Shown: in pieces, positions 18,741-27,723 of the stretch | How positions within the stretch are numbered: the stretch's first letter is position 1 | Layout of the letters: each line of letters begins with the position of its first letter | Assembly: GCA_963753075.1 (NCBI GenBank) | Contig: CAVWAR010000017.1 | Coordinates: 1,054,001 to 1,118,000 of the forward strand | Source of the DNA: Prado023 sp963753075 | Lineage (GTDB): Bacteria > Actinomycetota > Actinomycetes > S36-B12 > CAIYMF01 | Reading direction: 5' to 3' | DNA: 64,000 nucleotides | Translations under genes and position numbers: made by a program | Notes under the pieces: model-generated | Databases searched by the model: none | What the model was told of the DNA's origin: nothing | The model's input: the letters and a program-made list of their open reading frames with translations, nothing else

Positions 18741-19954
18741 ATGAAGGTCGCCGCACGGGCCGAGGTGCCGCCGTTCGCCGTCATGGAGATCATCGCGGCC
18801 GCGAATGCGCGCCGGGCCGTGGGCCAGGAGGTGCTGAACCTCGCTGCGGGCGAACCGGCTGCGGGCGCCAGCGAGGTGGTGCGTCAGCGTGCGATCGACC
18901 TGCTCGGCGCCGGTGGAGGTGGCGGGTACACCGAGGCCGTCGGGCGTGCCCGCTCTGCGTGCGGCGATCGCCGCGCACTACGGGGACTGGTACGACGTCT
19001 CGGTCGAGCCGGGCAGCGTGGCGGTCACGACCGGCTCCTCCGGTGGTTTCACCCTGGCCTTCCTGGCCGCCTTCGACGCCGGTGACCGAGTCGCGCTGGC
19101 CCGCCCCGGGTACCCGGCCTACCGCAACACTCTGACTGCGCTGGGCTGCGAGGTCGTCGAGCTGCCCTGCGGGCCGCAGACCCGGTTCCAGCCGACCGTG
19201 GAGATGCTGGCTGCAGCGCACCAAAGGCAGTCGCTCGACGGCCTGGTTCTCGCCTCACCCGCCAACCCGACCGGCACGACCGTCGGTGCGGCCGAACTCG
19301 CGGGCATCGCCCAGTGGTGCCGCCGCGCACGGTGTGCGCCTGGTCAGCGACGAGGTCTATCACGGGATCACCTACACCGATGCGCAGGTCGCCACCGCTG
19401 CGCGCTTCCTCGACTCGGGGGCGATCGTGGTCAACTCCTTCTCCAAGTACTGGGCGATGACCGGGTGGCGACTGGGCTGGCTGATCCTCCCCGAGGACCT
19501 CGCGGCGCCCGTGGCCGCCCTGGCGGGCAACCTCTCGCTCTGCCCGCCGACCCTGGCCCAGCACGCCGGGATCGCGGCGTTGAGCCCGCCGGGAATGGCC
19601 GCGGCCCAGCAGAACGTGACGGGCTACGCCGCGGCGAGGGACCTGCTGCTGGCGCGGCTGCCCGAGTTGGGATGGGCCCGGGTCGCCCCGGCCGATGGCG
19701 CCTTCTACCTCTATGCGGACGTGTCGGCCAGCGGCATGGACTCAATCACCTGGTGCGCCCGGCTGCTCGACGAGGCGGGGGTGGCGCTGACTCCGGGCAC
19801 AGACTTCGACCGGGTCGACGGGCACCGGTGCGTGCGCGTGTCCTTCGCCTCCCCCCTCGAGGTGGTCCGCGAGGCGGTCGACCGGATCATCGCCTGGCAG
19901 GACGCGCTCGCCACGGATTCGAGACCGATCGGCCATGGCACCTCCTCCAGTTGA
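18741..19954 (+). pseudogene. PLP-dependent aminotransferase class I/II, two frameshifts and a replaced C-terminus
   Basis: ATG at 18741. The fold-type I pattern is plain: EPGSVAVTTGSSGGFTLAF (cofactor phosphate site), ASPANPTG, VSDEVYHGI (pyridine Asp), and the Schiff-base Lys in NSFSKYWAMTGWR. Reading requires frame changes near 18942-18945 and near 19320, each fixed by dropping one base. The last 259 bases of coding sequence occur again at 22968-23226. Here the protein ends IGHGTSSS, whereas at the second copy it ends IGGQLQA, which I take to be the native end. It is an aspartate/aromatic-type aminotransferase; the amino donor is unknown. Confidence 0.75.
19675..19933 (+). repeat. 259-bp direct repeat, copy 1 (inside the aminotransferase gene)
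   Basis: Bases 19675-19933 match 22968-23226 with only two differences (19683 T versus G; 19740 A versus G), at a constant offset of 3293 bases. Copy 1 is joined to the 5' part of the aminotransferase gene and is followed by unrelated sequence. Confidence 0.95.
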
Positions 19955-20058
19955 AAGCGATGATGCCCCGGAGCGCGCGGCCGCGCTCCACTTTGGCGGT
20001 GCGCCCTTGGTGCTTGGTATGGCACGATCACATGTCAGGCTATGAACGGTGGGTCACC

Positions 20059-20980
20059 ATGGGGAAGGACGATCGCACTCGGAGAAGGAGCATCGGCGGG
20101 CCGGGATTCGACGGAGGTGATCGGCATGCGGGCCCTGTCCCCGAGGGAAACGACCCGGACGCCAACCCCATGTCGACCACCGAGCGGCCAGCAAGCCTCC
20201 GCTACATCGATGGACATGAGCCGCCGAGGCTCGACAGACGCAGTCGGGACGCAGGAGGCTCGCCACCACCAGCGATTCCCGGGTGGCGGTTCGTCGACGG
20301 TGGCGCGGCCATCGCATTCTCTGATGGCCGCTCATGGAGGCGCACGATCGTGTTGCCCACCATTCTGGATGAGGACTCCGCTCACGGCTTCAAGCGGACT
20401 CTGAGTGCGCTCCGAGGACTTGGCCGGTCCAAGCGGCAGGCCGCGAATTCACTCGACGATTTGCGTCGACTCCTGCTCCTGCTGATCGCAACGACGGAGT
20501 ACCGGGAAGCTGCTGCATCAAGCGGCCCTTGACAACTTCGGAGTGCCCTTGATTGTGGAACATGACGTGCGCCTCGAACTGCGCCGGAAGGCTGGTGGTC
20601 CCGTCCGGGATAGGTTGCGGGTGATGGACGAGGGCGACCTGCGGGTCGACTTGGACACGGTCACCTTCACCGGGACCCACCACATCCACCGGGTGGCAGT
20701 CGGACATGCCAGCAGTGTCCAAGACGACATCGGACTCGGGCATGTGTCCTTCAGCCTGACCGGTGCGGAACTGTGGCACCTCCAGGGCGTCAGCCCGGTC
20801 GGAGTGCACGCGGCCGCTTCGGCATGCCGGATGACCGCGGCGGATTCACGAGGCTACCGGGCCGACCCCGCCAAGCTCGCCGCTCGTCTCTTGGATCCGA
20901 ATGGTCCAGGCCTCCTGGTCCCCGGCGATGATCCTGTCCTGGAGCTCGAGGGCCTCTGCCGGGAGCTAGTGCATACCTGA
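20059..20980 (+). pseudogene. Hypothetical protein, one frameshift
   Basis: The first part reads from ATG 20059 (MGKDDRTRRRS) through IPGWRFVDGGAAIAF and a helical RSKRQAANSLDDLRR stretch. It stops at 20532. One base (a G of GGG near 20503-20506) removed there joins it to KLLHQAALDNFGVPLIVEHD and continues to 20980, giving about 306 residues. I recognise no family. The start is uncertain: 20170 (MSTTERP) is also in frame, while a perfect Shine-Dalgarno GGAGGTGATC at about 20114 stands before an ATG at 20126 in a different frame. It lies wholly within the 3-kb insert between the 259-bp repeats and is likely foreign to the aminotransferase locus. Confidence 0.45.
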
Positions 20981-21232
20981 CGCATGGCGGGTCCAGGCGA
21001 TGACGACGTGGAGGTCGACTGCGGCTCGGTGGGTGAGGGCGGCCTGTCGTACCTTGTGGCCAGGCCTCACCTGTGCTGAGGTGACAGTCGCTGCGCTGGT
21101 TCCCACGAAGCCGTGCCACCCGCCGAGGGACCGGGCGGCGGTGGTCGAGCACCCGCCCGGCAAGTGGCGCGGCACTTGAGTCGCTCGAGGACCAGTCCAC
21201 TTGGTCGACGCTTGAACGGACCGTGCGTGCCC
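20981..21232. other. Flank of the IS3 element, no assigned gene
   Basis: A 69-residue leftward open frame (20966-21175) covers most of this stretch and looks protein-like, but I recognise nothing in it. It may be a remnant of another transposase. No regulatory signal is evident. Confidence 0.3.
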
Positions 21233-21262
21233 TGAGGTTCCCCCGGAAAAGTAGACACGGGG

Positions 21263-22466
21263 TTATGCGGCCTGATCGGCCTGGGTTGATCGTAGCTCGA
21301 AGTTGATCGGGCTGACCTGACCGATCTTGGAGTACCTCCTGGTGGTGTTGTAGTAGACGATGAACTCGTCGATCCCGGCGCGTAGTTCGTCGAGGGTGGC
21401 GAAGGTGTGCCGGTAGTAGTACTCGTGCTTGAAGATCGACCAGAACGACTCCGCGGTGGCGTGGTCGTAGCACGATCCGGTGCGGCCCATGGACCGGCGG
21501 ATGCCGTACTTGTCGCAGGTGGCGATCACGTCCCGGTCGTTGAACTGGCCCGCCGCGATCGGTGTGGAAGACCACCCCCGCGCAGTCGTGGTGGCGGGTG
21601 AACGCGGCCTGGTCGCAGCGACTGGTCGACCAGCTGCGGCGCGCATGTGATCTGGCGCTGGCGTGGCCCAGGACCCGCCCGGAGTGCTCGTCGCGGATCG
21701 CGCAGAGGAACGCGGGACCCTCCCCGGTGGTCATGTAGGTCAGGTCCGAGGTCCACACGGCATCCAGGTGGCCCTGGTCGAAGTGCCGGTCCACCAGGTC
21801 GGGTGGGAACACCCCGTCCCGCTCGGACACGGTGGTGACGACCTTGAACGTGCGTGGGCTGATTCCCTCCACGCCCAGGGCCCGCATCCGGGCGGCGACG
21901 GTGTTCACGCTGACGGTGACACCATCGTCGTGCAGGTCCGCGGTGATCCTCGGGGACCCGTAGGTCCCCTTCGACGCCCGGTGGTGGGTCAGGATCATCG
22001 CGTCGAGGTCGGCCCGGCGCTGCGCAGCTGACTCAGCCGGCGGGTCGCTGTCCTTCGCGTCGAGCCACCGGTAGTAGCCGGCCCGGGACACCTCCAGCAG
22101 GCGGGCCATCCGGGTGATCTCGAAGTTCGCGCACTCCGCGGCCATCAACGCAAACCGCTCTGCTTTGGTGGATTCGAGGCGAAGTACGCGGCTGCTTTTC
22201 CCAGGAACGAGGAGATCCTTCTCCTGCTCGGCGACCTGCTTGCGCAACCGCAGCAATTCCGCGCGTTCCGCGGCACTCAACGGCTCGGCGGGTGTCCCGG
22301 CCAGGGCGTCCAGGCGGCGGCGTTCCTCACGCACCCAGTTGCCCAACGTGACCTCGTTCAAGGACAAATCCCGGGCTACCTCTGCGATGCTGCGCCCGGA
22401 ATCGATCACCCGATGAGCGGCCTCGATCTTGTACTCCGCAGTGAACCTGCGACGACTGCCTGACAT
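21263..22466 (-). pseudogene. IS3-family transposase OrfA/OrfB, frame disrupted
   Basis: OrfA starts at ATG 22466 (MSGSRRRFTAEYKIEAAH) with a helix-turn-helix of the HTH_21/InsE type, and should end at the TGA at 22145 after FLGKAAAYFAS. One extra base near 22208-22213 throws the end of OrfA out of frame. OrfB begins in the -1 frame and carries the HTH_21 segment ARLLEVSRAGYYRW, then an rve integrase core with the first Asp in WTSDLTYM, the second Asp in FHTDRGG and the Glu in AESFWSIFK. OrfB needs frame changes near 21605-21640 and near 21550. If these indels are real, the transposase is dead. Confidence 0.8.
22196..22202 (-). promoter_or_regulatory. Candidate programmed -1 frameshift site (G GGA AAA)
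   Basis: On the coding strand the heptamer GGGAAAA lies exactly in the OrfA frame as G GGA AAA, a classical X XXY YYZ slippery sequence. A -1 slip here leads directly into the OrfB frame, producing the OrfAB fusion transposase typical of IS3 elements. Confidence 0.65.
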
Positions 22467-22734
22467 GACGACATCCTTCCAGCAGGCCACAAGGACCTAC
22501 ATAGACGATGTCCACTTTGTCGGGGGAACCTCACCCCGTGCGTTGCGCTTCCGCCGGATGGCTACCGGGCAGGGCATCTCGGCCACGTTGCCTGGAATCG
22601 CTCCGCATTTCGGTCATGACGGTCGATGCGGCATGTCCGATCTCCCCCCAATTGACGGGAACCGCCGGTAGTTTCGGGACTGACAGCTTCGGCGGTTAGG
22701 GTCGCGCTGTCGATCCACCCGAGCAGGAGGACAC

Positions 22735-22872
22735 GTGAACGCCACCAGGTCATCCCCACCCGCGCGGACCGTTCGACCGATCACCGACCAGGTCACTGTG
22801 CTTGCTTCCGCGGTCGGGTGGGCGCTGATCGTATTGGGCCTGGTGTTCTTGGTTCTGTCGCTGACAAACTGA
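22735..22872 (+). CDS. Small single-pass membrane protein (45 aa)
   Basis: The GTG at 22735 is preceded by AGGAGG at ideal spacing, so translation is likely. The product starts MNATRSSPPARTVRPITDQV and then has one hydrophobic helix (VGWALIVLGLVFLVLSL) ending in TN. No family is recognised. It lies between the IS3 element and the second 259-bp repeat. Confidence 0.6.
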   Translation: MNATRSSPPARTVRPITDQVTVLASAVGWALIVLGLVFLVLSLTN

Positions 22873-22967
22873 CGCACCAGGGTGTGCCCGGCTTGGCGCT
22901 GACACCACCGGCAGGCGCAGCACGACCGAGGTGGTCGTCACTGTCTTTGGGCCAGCCACCGGAACAA

Positions 22968-23226
22968 GGCCCGGGGCGCCCCGGCCGATGGCGCCTTCTA
23001 CCTCTATGCGGACGTGTCGGCCAGCGGCATGGGCTCAATCACCTGGTGCGCCCGGCTGCTCGACGAGGCGGGGGTGGCGCTGACTCCGGGCACAGACTTC
23101 GACCGGGTCGACGGGCACCGGTGCGTGCGCGTGTCCTTCGCCTCCCCCCTCGAGGTGGTCCGCGAGGCGGTCGACCGGATCATCGCCTGGCAGGACGCGC
23201 TCGCCACGGATTCGAGACCGATCGGC
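22968..23226 (+). repeat. 259-bp direct repeat, copy 2
   Basis: This is the second copy of the aminotransferase 3' end. Upstream of it the sequence is unrelated to the gene; downstream the frame continues GGQLQA and stops at 23243, apparently the native end. See the entry for copy 1. Confidence 0.95.
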
Positions 23227-23243
23227 GGTCAACTGCAGGCCTA
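22968..23243 (+). pseudogene. Orphan 3' end of the aminotransferase gene
   Basis: The frame codes for the last 90 or so residues of the aminotransferase (ADGAFYLYADVSASGMGS onward), without start, cofactor site or Schiff-base Lys. It cannot be active by itself. It marks the original 3' end of the gene before the 3.3-kb event. Confidence 0.85.
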
Positions 23244-23417
23244 GGGTGAGCCCCCGAGCCGAGACGGTAGGGCATGACTCAGGAACAGAAGGCAGGCGAA
23301 ACCGAACACCGCGCTCCCTGCGATGACCACCAGGTCGCCTGAACGAGCTCCCGCGACTGCGAAGAGCGCAGCACTGACGAGAAAGAGCAACCATCCCAAG
23401 AAGTCCCGAATCGGCAT
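23241..23417 (-). CDS. Small two-helix membrane protein (58 aa)
   Basis: The ATG at 23417 follows GCAGGA. The product has two hydrophobic helices (FLGWLLFLVSAALFAVAGA and LVVIAGSAVFGFACLLFLS) with a short GARSGD turn, and ends with a small basic tail. I recognise no family. It converges with the truncated aminotransferase end, overlapping its stop codon by 3 bases. Confidence 0.55.
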   Translation of the reverse strand: MPIRDFLGWLLFLVSAALFAVAGARSGDLVVIAGSAVFGFACLLFLSHALPSRLGGSP

Positions 23418-23601
23418 TGCGCAATCCTGCCCCAGGCCACCAGTGGATGCGTCTGAATCGCGGGTCCGGCACGACCGACTGGGCGGAGGTGGCCGTGTGA
23501 GTGGCTCACGCGGGACCTTCGAATCTGGAAGGCTGGCCGCCTCCGCCATATCGTGGGAGTGAGCCCGGGAATGGGGATCCCGGCGTCGCGGAGTCAGTCG
23601 C

Positions 23602-23922
23602 ATGAGCGCAGAACAGATCGTCGAGTACTACTGGTGGTATCTGGAGCACGTGCACCTGCTCCTCATCCCAGCAGCGATCTTCGACATCATCTGCTGGACA
23701 GCGATCGCGGTCTACCTCAGGAGGAGAGGGGTGACTGCAAGGTCCCTGAAGACATGGCTGCGTCACTCGCCCGCTGGAGCAGGAGCGCCAAGCGCAAATT
23801 CGCTCACTGAGCGTGCGCCGGACCCAACCCCGGTCAGCGCGGCCGAAGCGACGCTGATCCCGGTTCTGGACGACCGTCACAGACAAGAAGCGCGCGCAAG
23901 GTCCGCAGTTGCATCACGGTGA
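23602..23922 (+). CDS. Small membrane protein, unknown function
   Basis: The 106-residue product has an acidic, aromatic N-terminus (MSAEQIVEYYWWYLEHV), one strong hydrophobic segment of about 25 residues (LLLIPAAIFDIICWTAIAVYL) and a long hydrophilic C-terminal half beginning with LRRRGVTARSLKTW. The positively charged region after the helix predicts a cytoplasmic C-terminus. A GGAG motif lies about 10 bases before the ATG. No family is recognised. Confidence 0.5.
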   Translation: MSAEQIVEYYWWYLEHVHLLLIPAAIFDIICWTAIAVYLRRRGVTARSLKTWLRHSPAGAGAPSANSLTERAPDPTPVSAAEATLIPVLDDRHRQEARARSAVASR

Positions 23923-24044
23923 GGGGCTCGGACCACACCAGCGTCGGTGCCGCCGGGCCGGAGGACCCGAAGGTAGAGCGCTGTCGGCGGCAAGCCGAGC
24001 GGCGAGGGAGTCGCGGCGTTGCACGGCGGCGGGGAGCGCGGCAT

Positions 24045-25163
24045 TCACCCGAGGTGTCGCTCGAGGAAGGCGACGCTGCGCTGCATCGATCGGGTGAAGG
24101 CAGCCTCGAAGGTGTGGCCCTCCCCCTCGTACCACCGCAGCGTGACGTCCACCCCGGCCCGGCGCATCTCCCGTGCGGTGTGGCGTGCCCACCGCGGCGG
24201 GCACGTCGAGTCGACGGTCCCGTGGTGCATCAGCACCGGCTCAGTGATCCGATCGAAGTGCTGGTCGGCCGAGATCCCCGACCAGAACTCCGGGTTGTCC
24301 GCAGGGCTGCCCCAGCGCCGGTCGATGTAGGCCCAGTACGGGGAGGGGCCGGAGAACTGCTCGTAGTTGTCGGCCTCATCCGAGGACACCGAGGCGAACA
24401 CGATCGGCCGCGTCCACCAGGCCGGGGCGCCATCTCCAGCGCCCGCATCACGACTCCCCCGCCCATCGAGCGGCCCATCATGGCGATCCGATCGTCGTCG
24501 ACGGGGATCTCGTCGGTGGCGCGCAGCGCGTTCACGGCGTTCAGGACGTCGACGGAGTAGCCGAGCCGGGCCGTGCGCTGCAGGGCCGGGTCGTCGTCGG
24601 ACGTCGGCATGGTTGCGGTAGTCGACATGCATGGCGATGTAGCCGGCCGCAGCGAGGTAGCGCCGCTCGCGTGGCATCCCCTGGCCGCGCACGTAGATGG
24701 CGGGGTCGATGTAGCCGTGGGCCAGCACGACCGCGGGGAAGGGTCCTCGGCCGATGGGCACGTCGATGACTCCGGAGATTCGCAGGTCCTCGCTGCGGTA
24801 GGACACGTTGTACGAGCGGTAGCTGCTCGTCTGCTCGCGCAGCGCCCCGAGCCTGAGGCGGCCCCCAGTCAGGTCGCGGTCGAACCATCGATCAAGCCGC
24901 ACAGGCCCCCGCGTCGGGGGTGGGTCGGCCGGGACTGCGCTCGGCGGGGGCTGGGATGAGGCGCCGCTCGGGGCGGACGTCGGCGCGGGGGGCGCGGTCG
25001 TCGTCGCTGCGCTCGGGGCCGCGGATGCCGAGGCCATGGCCGACGGCGCGGCAGCCTGCTGTCCCTGCGTCCCGCCCGCCGTGCAGCCCGTGAGCAGCAG
25101 GGCACCGCTGGCTGCAAGGGCAGCCAGCCTGCGACCGCGCAGCCGCTGGGCCAAGAACCTCAT
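24045..25163 (-). pseudogene. Lipoprotein alpha/beta-hydrolase (esterase/dienelactone-hydrolase type), three frameshifts
   Basis: ATG 25163 starts a lipoprotein signal with lipobox LLTGC, followed by an Ala/Ser/Pro linker. The hydrolase domain has LAHGYIDPA (oxyanion loop), the nucleophile elbow GRSMGGG, and a C-terminal His in GEGHTFEAAF; MHHGTVDSTCPP gives the Asp. Continuity needs frame changes near 24606, 24424-24427 (a run of four G) and 24405-24408; each is repaired by removing one base and together they restore the original frame, giving about 371 residues. The family resembles S9/BAAT-like or X-Pro-type extracellular hydrolases of actinobacteria. Either sequence error or a recent pseudogene. 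Confidence 0.7.
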
Positions 25164-25443
25164 CCCCTGTGTGTACCGCATCCGGCCAGCGAGCGCTCGC
25201 GCCCGCACCCCCCGCCAAGCCTGGCCCCGAAGCGTCACGCTGATCCCGGCTCGTCCATCAGACCCGCGGCACAGCTGACGGTGTTGGGTGGACGGGGAAG
25301 CGGGCACCCGGGGACCTTGGGCACTGGTAGCGAGCGGCGTCCGAGCCGGACACTGCAGCTGAGGGAGCCTCGGCGGGGACTCCGCAGCTGCAGAAGGCCG
25401 CAACAGGCGGTCGGGTGGGTTTCAGCCGGGAAGGGGCCCAGCG

Positions 25444-25892
25444 ATGACCACCAAGACAGTGCACGAGCGCAACGTGCACATCGAAGCTCCGGTGGAGAAG
25501 GTCTTCGACTACATGGAGGATCCGCATCACTTCTTCGAGGCGTTGCCGGAGAAGGAGACTGCGGCGATATGGCGATCACCGAAGTGAACCTCACACCCGA
25601 CGGCGTCGGGTCAACCTGCACCCTGGTGGGCAGGATGTTCCTGTTCCATATGACGTGGGTCTTGACCCGGGAGGAGTACATCCCCAACCAGCGGATCGTG
25701 GACCACGCGAATCTCGGCGGGGTGTGGACCCACGGCTTCGAGCCCGACGAGACCGGCACGACGCTGTCCCTGGCCTTCGGGTGGTCCAGCAAGGTGCCAC
25801 TCGTGGGCCAGGTCGCCGACCGAGTCGGTTGGGACGGCGACACTGACCTCCAGCTCATGCTGGCCAACGTCAAGACGGCGATCGAGACCTGA
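25444..25892 (+). pseudogene. SRPBCC (START/Bet v1-like) family protein, one frameshift
   Basis: ATG 25444 starts MTTKTVHERNVHIEAPVEKV, the usual SRPBCC opening (I-x-APVEKVFDYMEDP). After KETA near 25565-25570 the frame changes, and the rest (DMAITEVNLTPDGVGST, then VWTHGFEPDETGTTL) continues to 25892. Here one base is missing rather than extra. The repaired protein has about 149 residues, typical for the polyketide-cyclase/START-like fold that binds hydrophobic ligands. Confidence 0.65.
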
Positions 25893-26053
25893 CGGCGACG
25901 TGTACCCACAGACACGGGCGGTCGGGCGGGGAAGAGGAACTCCGGCTTCCGCACCGGAACACCAGCCGGGAACCCGCGGCCAGGGGAGGACTCTGGCCTC
26001 TGGTGCGATGACTGCCTCCGGTGGTTCGCAGGAATTGGGGGATGGGGAACTAG

Positions 26054-27070
26054 GTGGCGGGAATGTCGCGTCAGGAAGTCAGCGCCCGTGAATCGCAATC
26101 CACAGGCTCAAGTGCTGCGGCGTGGTTCGGGACCGTGGTCTGGGTGGTGGTCGCCGGCTTGGCGCTGTTGAGCGTGATCGTTGGGTACGGAGCGACCTCG
26201 GAAGCAGGCCGTCCGCCGGTTTCGGCATACGTGGATAGCGGTGCGGGACCCACCATGTTGGCGGGCCTGATCGTCGCGGTGCTGGTCACGTGGGCCGTCT
26301 GGCTGACGGTGCGCACCGCGACCGGCAGGTCCCTGAGCAAGACCGCCACCGTGGTGGTGCTCGCCGCGAGCTTCCTGCTGATCCAGGCCGCCATGGCGGG
26401 GGTGTCCGAGCTGGGCCGGCGTAATGCCGAGGCTGCTGTGCGCACCCAAGCTGAGGTCTGGGCTATCGCCCGGGCCGAGGCCTGCTCGGGGGCGGACATG
26501 GATCTGCTGGGCGACGTGTACAGCACCCTGGGCAGCAGGTGGGGCCCGTTCACCGCCTCCGGCCGCACGGACGGCAGTTGCCACGGGCCCAAGATCGTCA
26601 GCAATGATCGTGCTGACCGAGACAGCGACTGGGTCGTGGCCCTGATGACCGACGATGGATGGACACTCGCAGAATCCAGGCGCTTCCTCGCCTTCGAACG
26701 AGGCACCGACCGGATCCAGATGGGAATGGACTACTTCCGGGACACCCCCAATGAAGGCAGTGACCTCGTGGTCGTTGGGTCCTCGCAGAGGGGAGCAGAA
26801 CCATGGCGGCACAGAAGCGAAGCGACGCGGGCGGCGAGCCCGGTGTCTCCGCACGTCCGTACGGAAAGTGACTCGAGATTGCCAGGGTGGCGAGTGGCAC
26901 CCTCTGAGCAGATGCGTGCCGGCGCTCACGCCAATCCGGCGAGCCTGGTACGTGACCTCCACATACGCCTCATGGTCAGGGGCCCGAGAGTCAGGCAGCC
27001 GGCGATGAGGGCAGTCTCCATCGCCATCGCAGGCGAGTGTTCAGAGAACTTGCCCTGCTCGATGTCGTAG
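26054..27070 (+). CDS. Membrane protein of unknown function; C-terminal third doubtful
   Basis: The first 160 residues hold three hydrophobic segments (VVWVVVAGLALLSVIVGYG, MLAGLIVAVLVTWAVWL, TATVVVLAASFLLIQAA), followed by a soluble region with Cys residues (EACSGADMDLLGD and DGSCHGPKI). Residues after about 245 change to Arg/Ser-rich sequence and overlap the opposite-strand gene at 26926-27423, so the real end is probably earlier. A frame change near 26790 would lead into a short frame ending at 26871 (reading AAQKRSDAGGEPGVSARPYG). No family is recognised. Confidence 0.5.
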   Translation: MAGMSRQEVSARESQSTGSSAAAWFGTVVWVVVAGLALLSVIVGYGATSEAGRPPVSAYVDSGAGPTMLAGLIVAVLVTWAVWLTVRTATGRSLSKTATVVVLAASFLLIQAAMAGVSELGRRNAEAAVRTQAEVWAIARAEACSGADMDLLGDVYSTLGSRWGPFTASGRTDGSCHGPKIVSNDRADRDSDWVVALMTDDGWTLAESRRFLAFERGTDRIQMGMDYFRDTPNEGSDLVVVGSSQRGAEPWRHRSEATRAASPVSPHVRTESDSRLPGWRVAPSEQMRAGAHANPASLVRDLHIRLMVRGPRVRQPAMRAVSIAIAGECSENLPCSMS

Positions 27071-27423
27071 GCAAGGTCCATCAGCCCGAGGAAGGTGGCC
27101 CCGCTGCCAGCGGCGATGCCCGCGCCCACGGCGCCGGGCTGCCCGTTCCACAGCGCGCGAGCCGCGGCCAGGCTCGTCACTGCCACGTAGCCGTCGGCGA
27201 GCAGGAACGCCTTCTCGAAGTCGTCGTAGGCCCTCTCAGCAGAGGTGCGGACATCCCCTCTGCTGAAGTAGTCCACCCAGTAGGCCACGATGATCGCCGC
27301 GCCAACGCCCATCGTCGTTGCGTGCATACGATCCGCGGTGGTGGCGCGGGATGCAGGGTGGGGATCGCCGGTATCCGGCGCCCTTGTGACAAGACCGGCG
27401 TCGTGACCTGCCGCGTTGTTCAT
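26926..27423 (-). CDS. Integral membrane protein, unknown function
   Basis: The 165-residue product has a polar N-terminal 30 residues and then three or four hydrophobic segments (TTMGVGAAIIVAYWVDYF, GYVAVTSLAAARALW, AVGAGIAAGSGATFLGLMDLA, AMAMETALIAGCLTLGP). GGGAGGA stands before the ATG at 27423. An acidic, helical loop (TSAERAYDDFEKAF) lies between helices one and two. I recognise no named family. Confidence 0.65.
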   Translation of the reverse strand: MNNAAGHDAGLVTRAPDTGDPHPASRATTADRMHATTMGVGAAIIVAYWVDYFSRGDVRTSAERAYDDFEKAFLLADGYVAVTSLAAARALWNGQPGAVGAGIAAGSGATFLGLMDLAYDIEQGKFSEHSPAMAMETALIAGCLTLGPLTMRRMWRSRTRLAGLA

Positions 27424-27723
27424 GCTGTCCTCCCTGCGCGGGACCGCCGGACGGCTGTGACTCGGGAGCGACCCCGGCCCTTCAACGCTACCCGCCATCC
27501 GCGCGGGGCAACAGGGCTACTGGGCCGGCGATCAGCCATGCGCGGCGCCTGGGGTGGTCGCTGGATGATGAGTGGGATTGGGCCTCTGCGGGTGAGTGAT
27601 GACCAACGTGTCAGCTTCCGCAGCGGGGGTGAAGTCGGCCGGGAGCGGCCCGCGGTGCGCTGCGCCGGACCCCCGAACAGGGGCATGATCGAGGCACCCG
27701 TCCAGGAGTGATCGGAGCGCCCG
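27424..27723. other. Divergent intergenic region
   Basis: These 300 bases separate the leftward membrane-protein gene from the rightward E1 alpha gene and should contain both promoters. No clear operator, terminator or small gene is seen. Confidence 0.4.

Larger units (their letters stand above)
21233..22533 (-). mobile_element. IS3-family insertion sequence, 1301 bp, with 3-bp target duplication
   Basis: The ends are imperfect inverted repeats: the left end reads TGAGGTTCCCCCGGAAAAGT inward, and the right end read on the minus strand starts TGAGGTTCCCCCGACAAAGT. CCC is found directly outside both ends (21230-21232 and 22534-22536), the 3-bp duplication usual for IS3. Length and gene content fit the family. 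The element sits inside the 3-kb insert between the 259-bp repeats. Confidence 0.9.

Noticed and set aside
19970..19989. GGAGCGCG/CGCGCTCC palindrome as terminator or attachment site
   Set aside because: An 8-bp stem with no T-run and no second copy at the other repeat; likely chance in G+C-rich DNA.
20790..22490. One long leftward frame that fuses IS3 OrfA and OrfB as if without frameshifting
   Set aside because: The OrfA C-terminus (FLGKAAAYFAS) is found in another frame, and the shared frame arises only from one extra base. Beyond the OrfB break the translation is out of frame and meaningless.
26800..26871. Separate 22-residue peptide gene at 26803
   Set aside because: It has a fair ribosome-binding site but more probably is the displaced C-terminus of the upstream membrane protein; not enough evidence for a gene.
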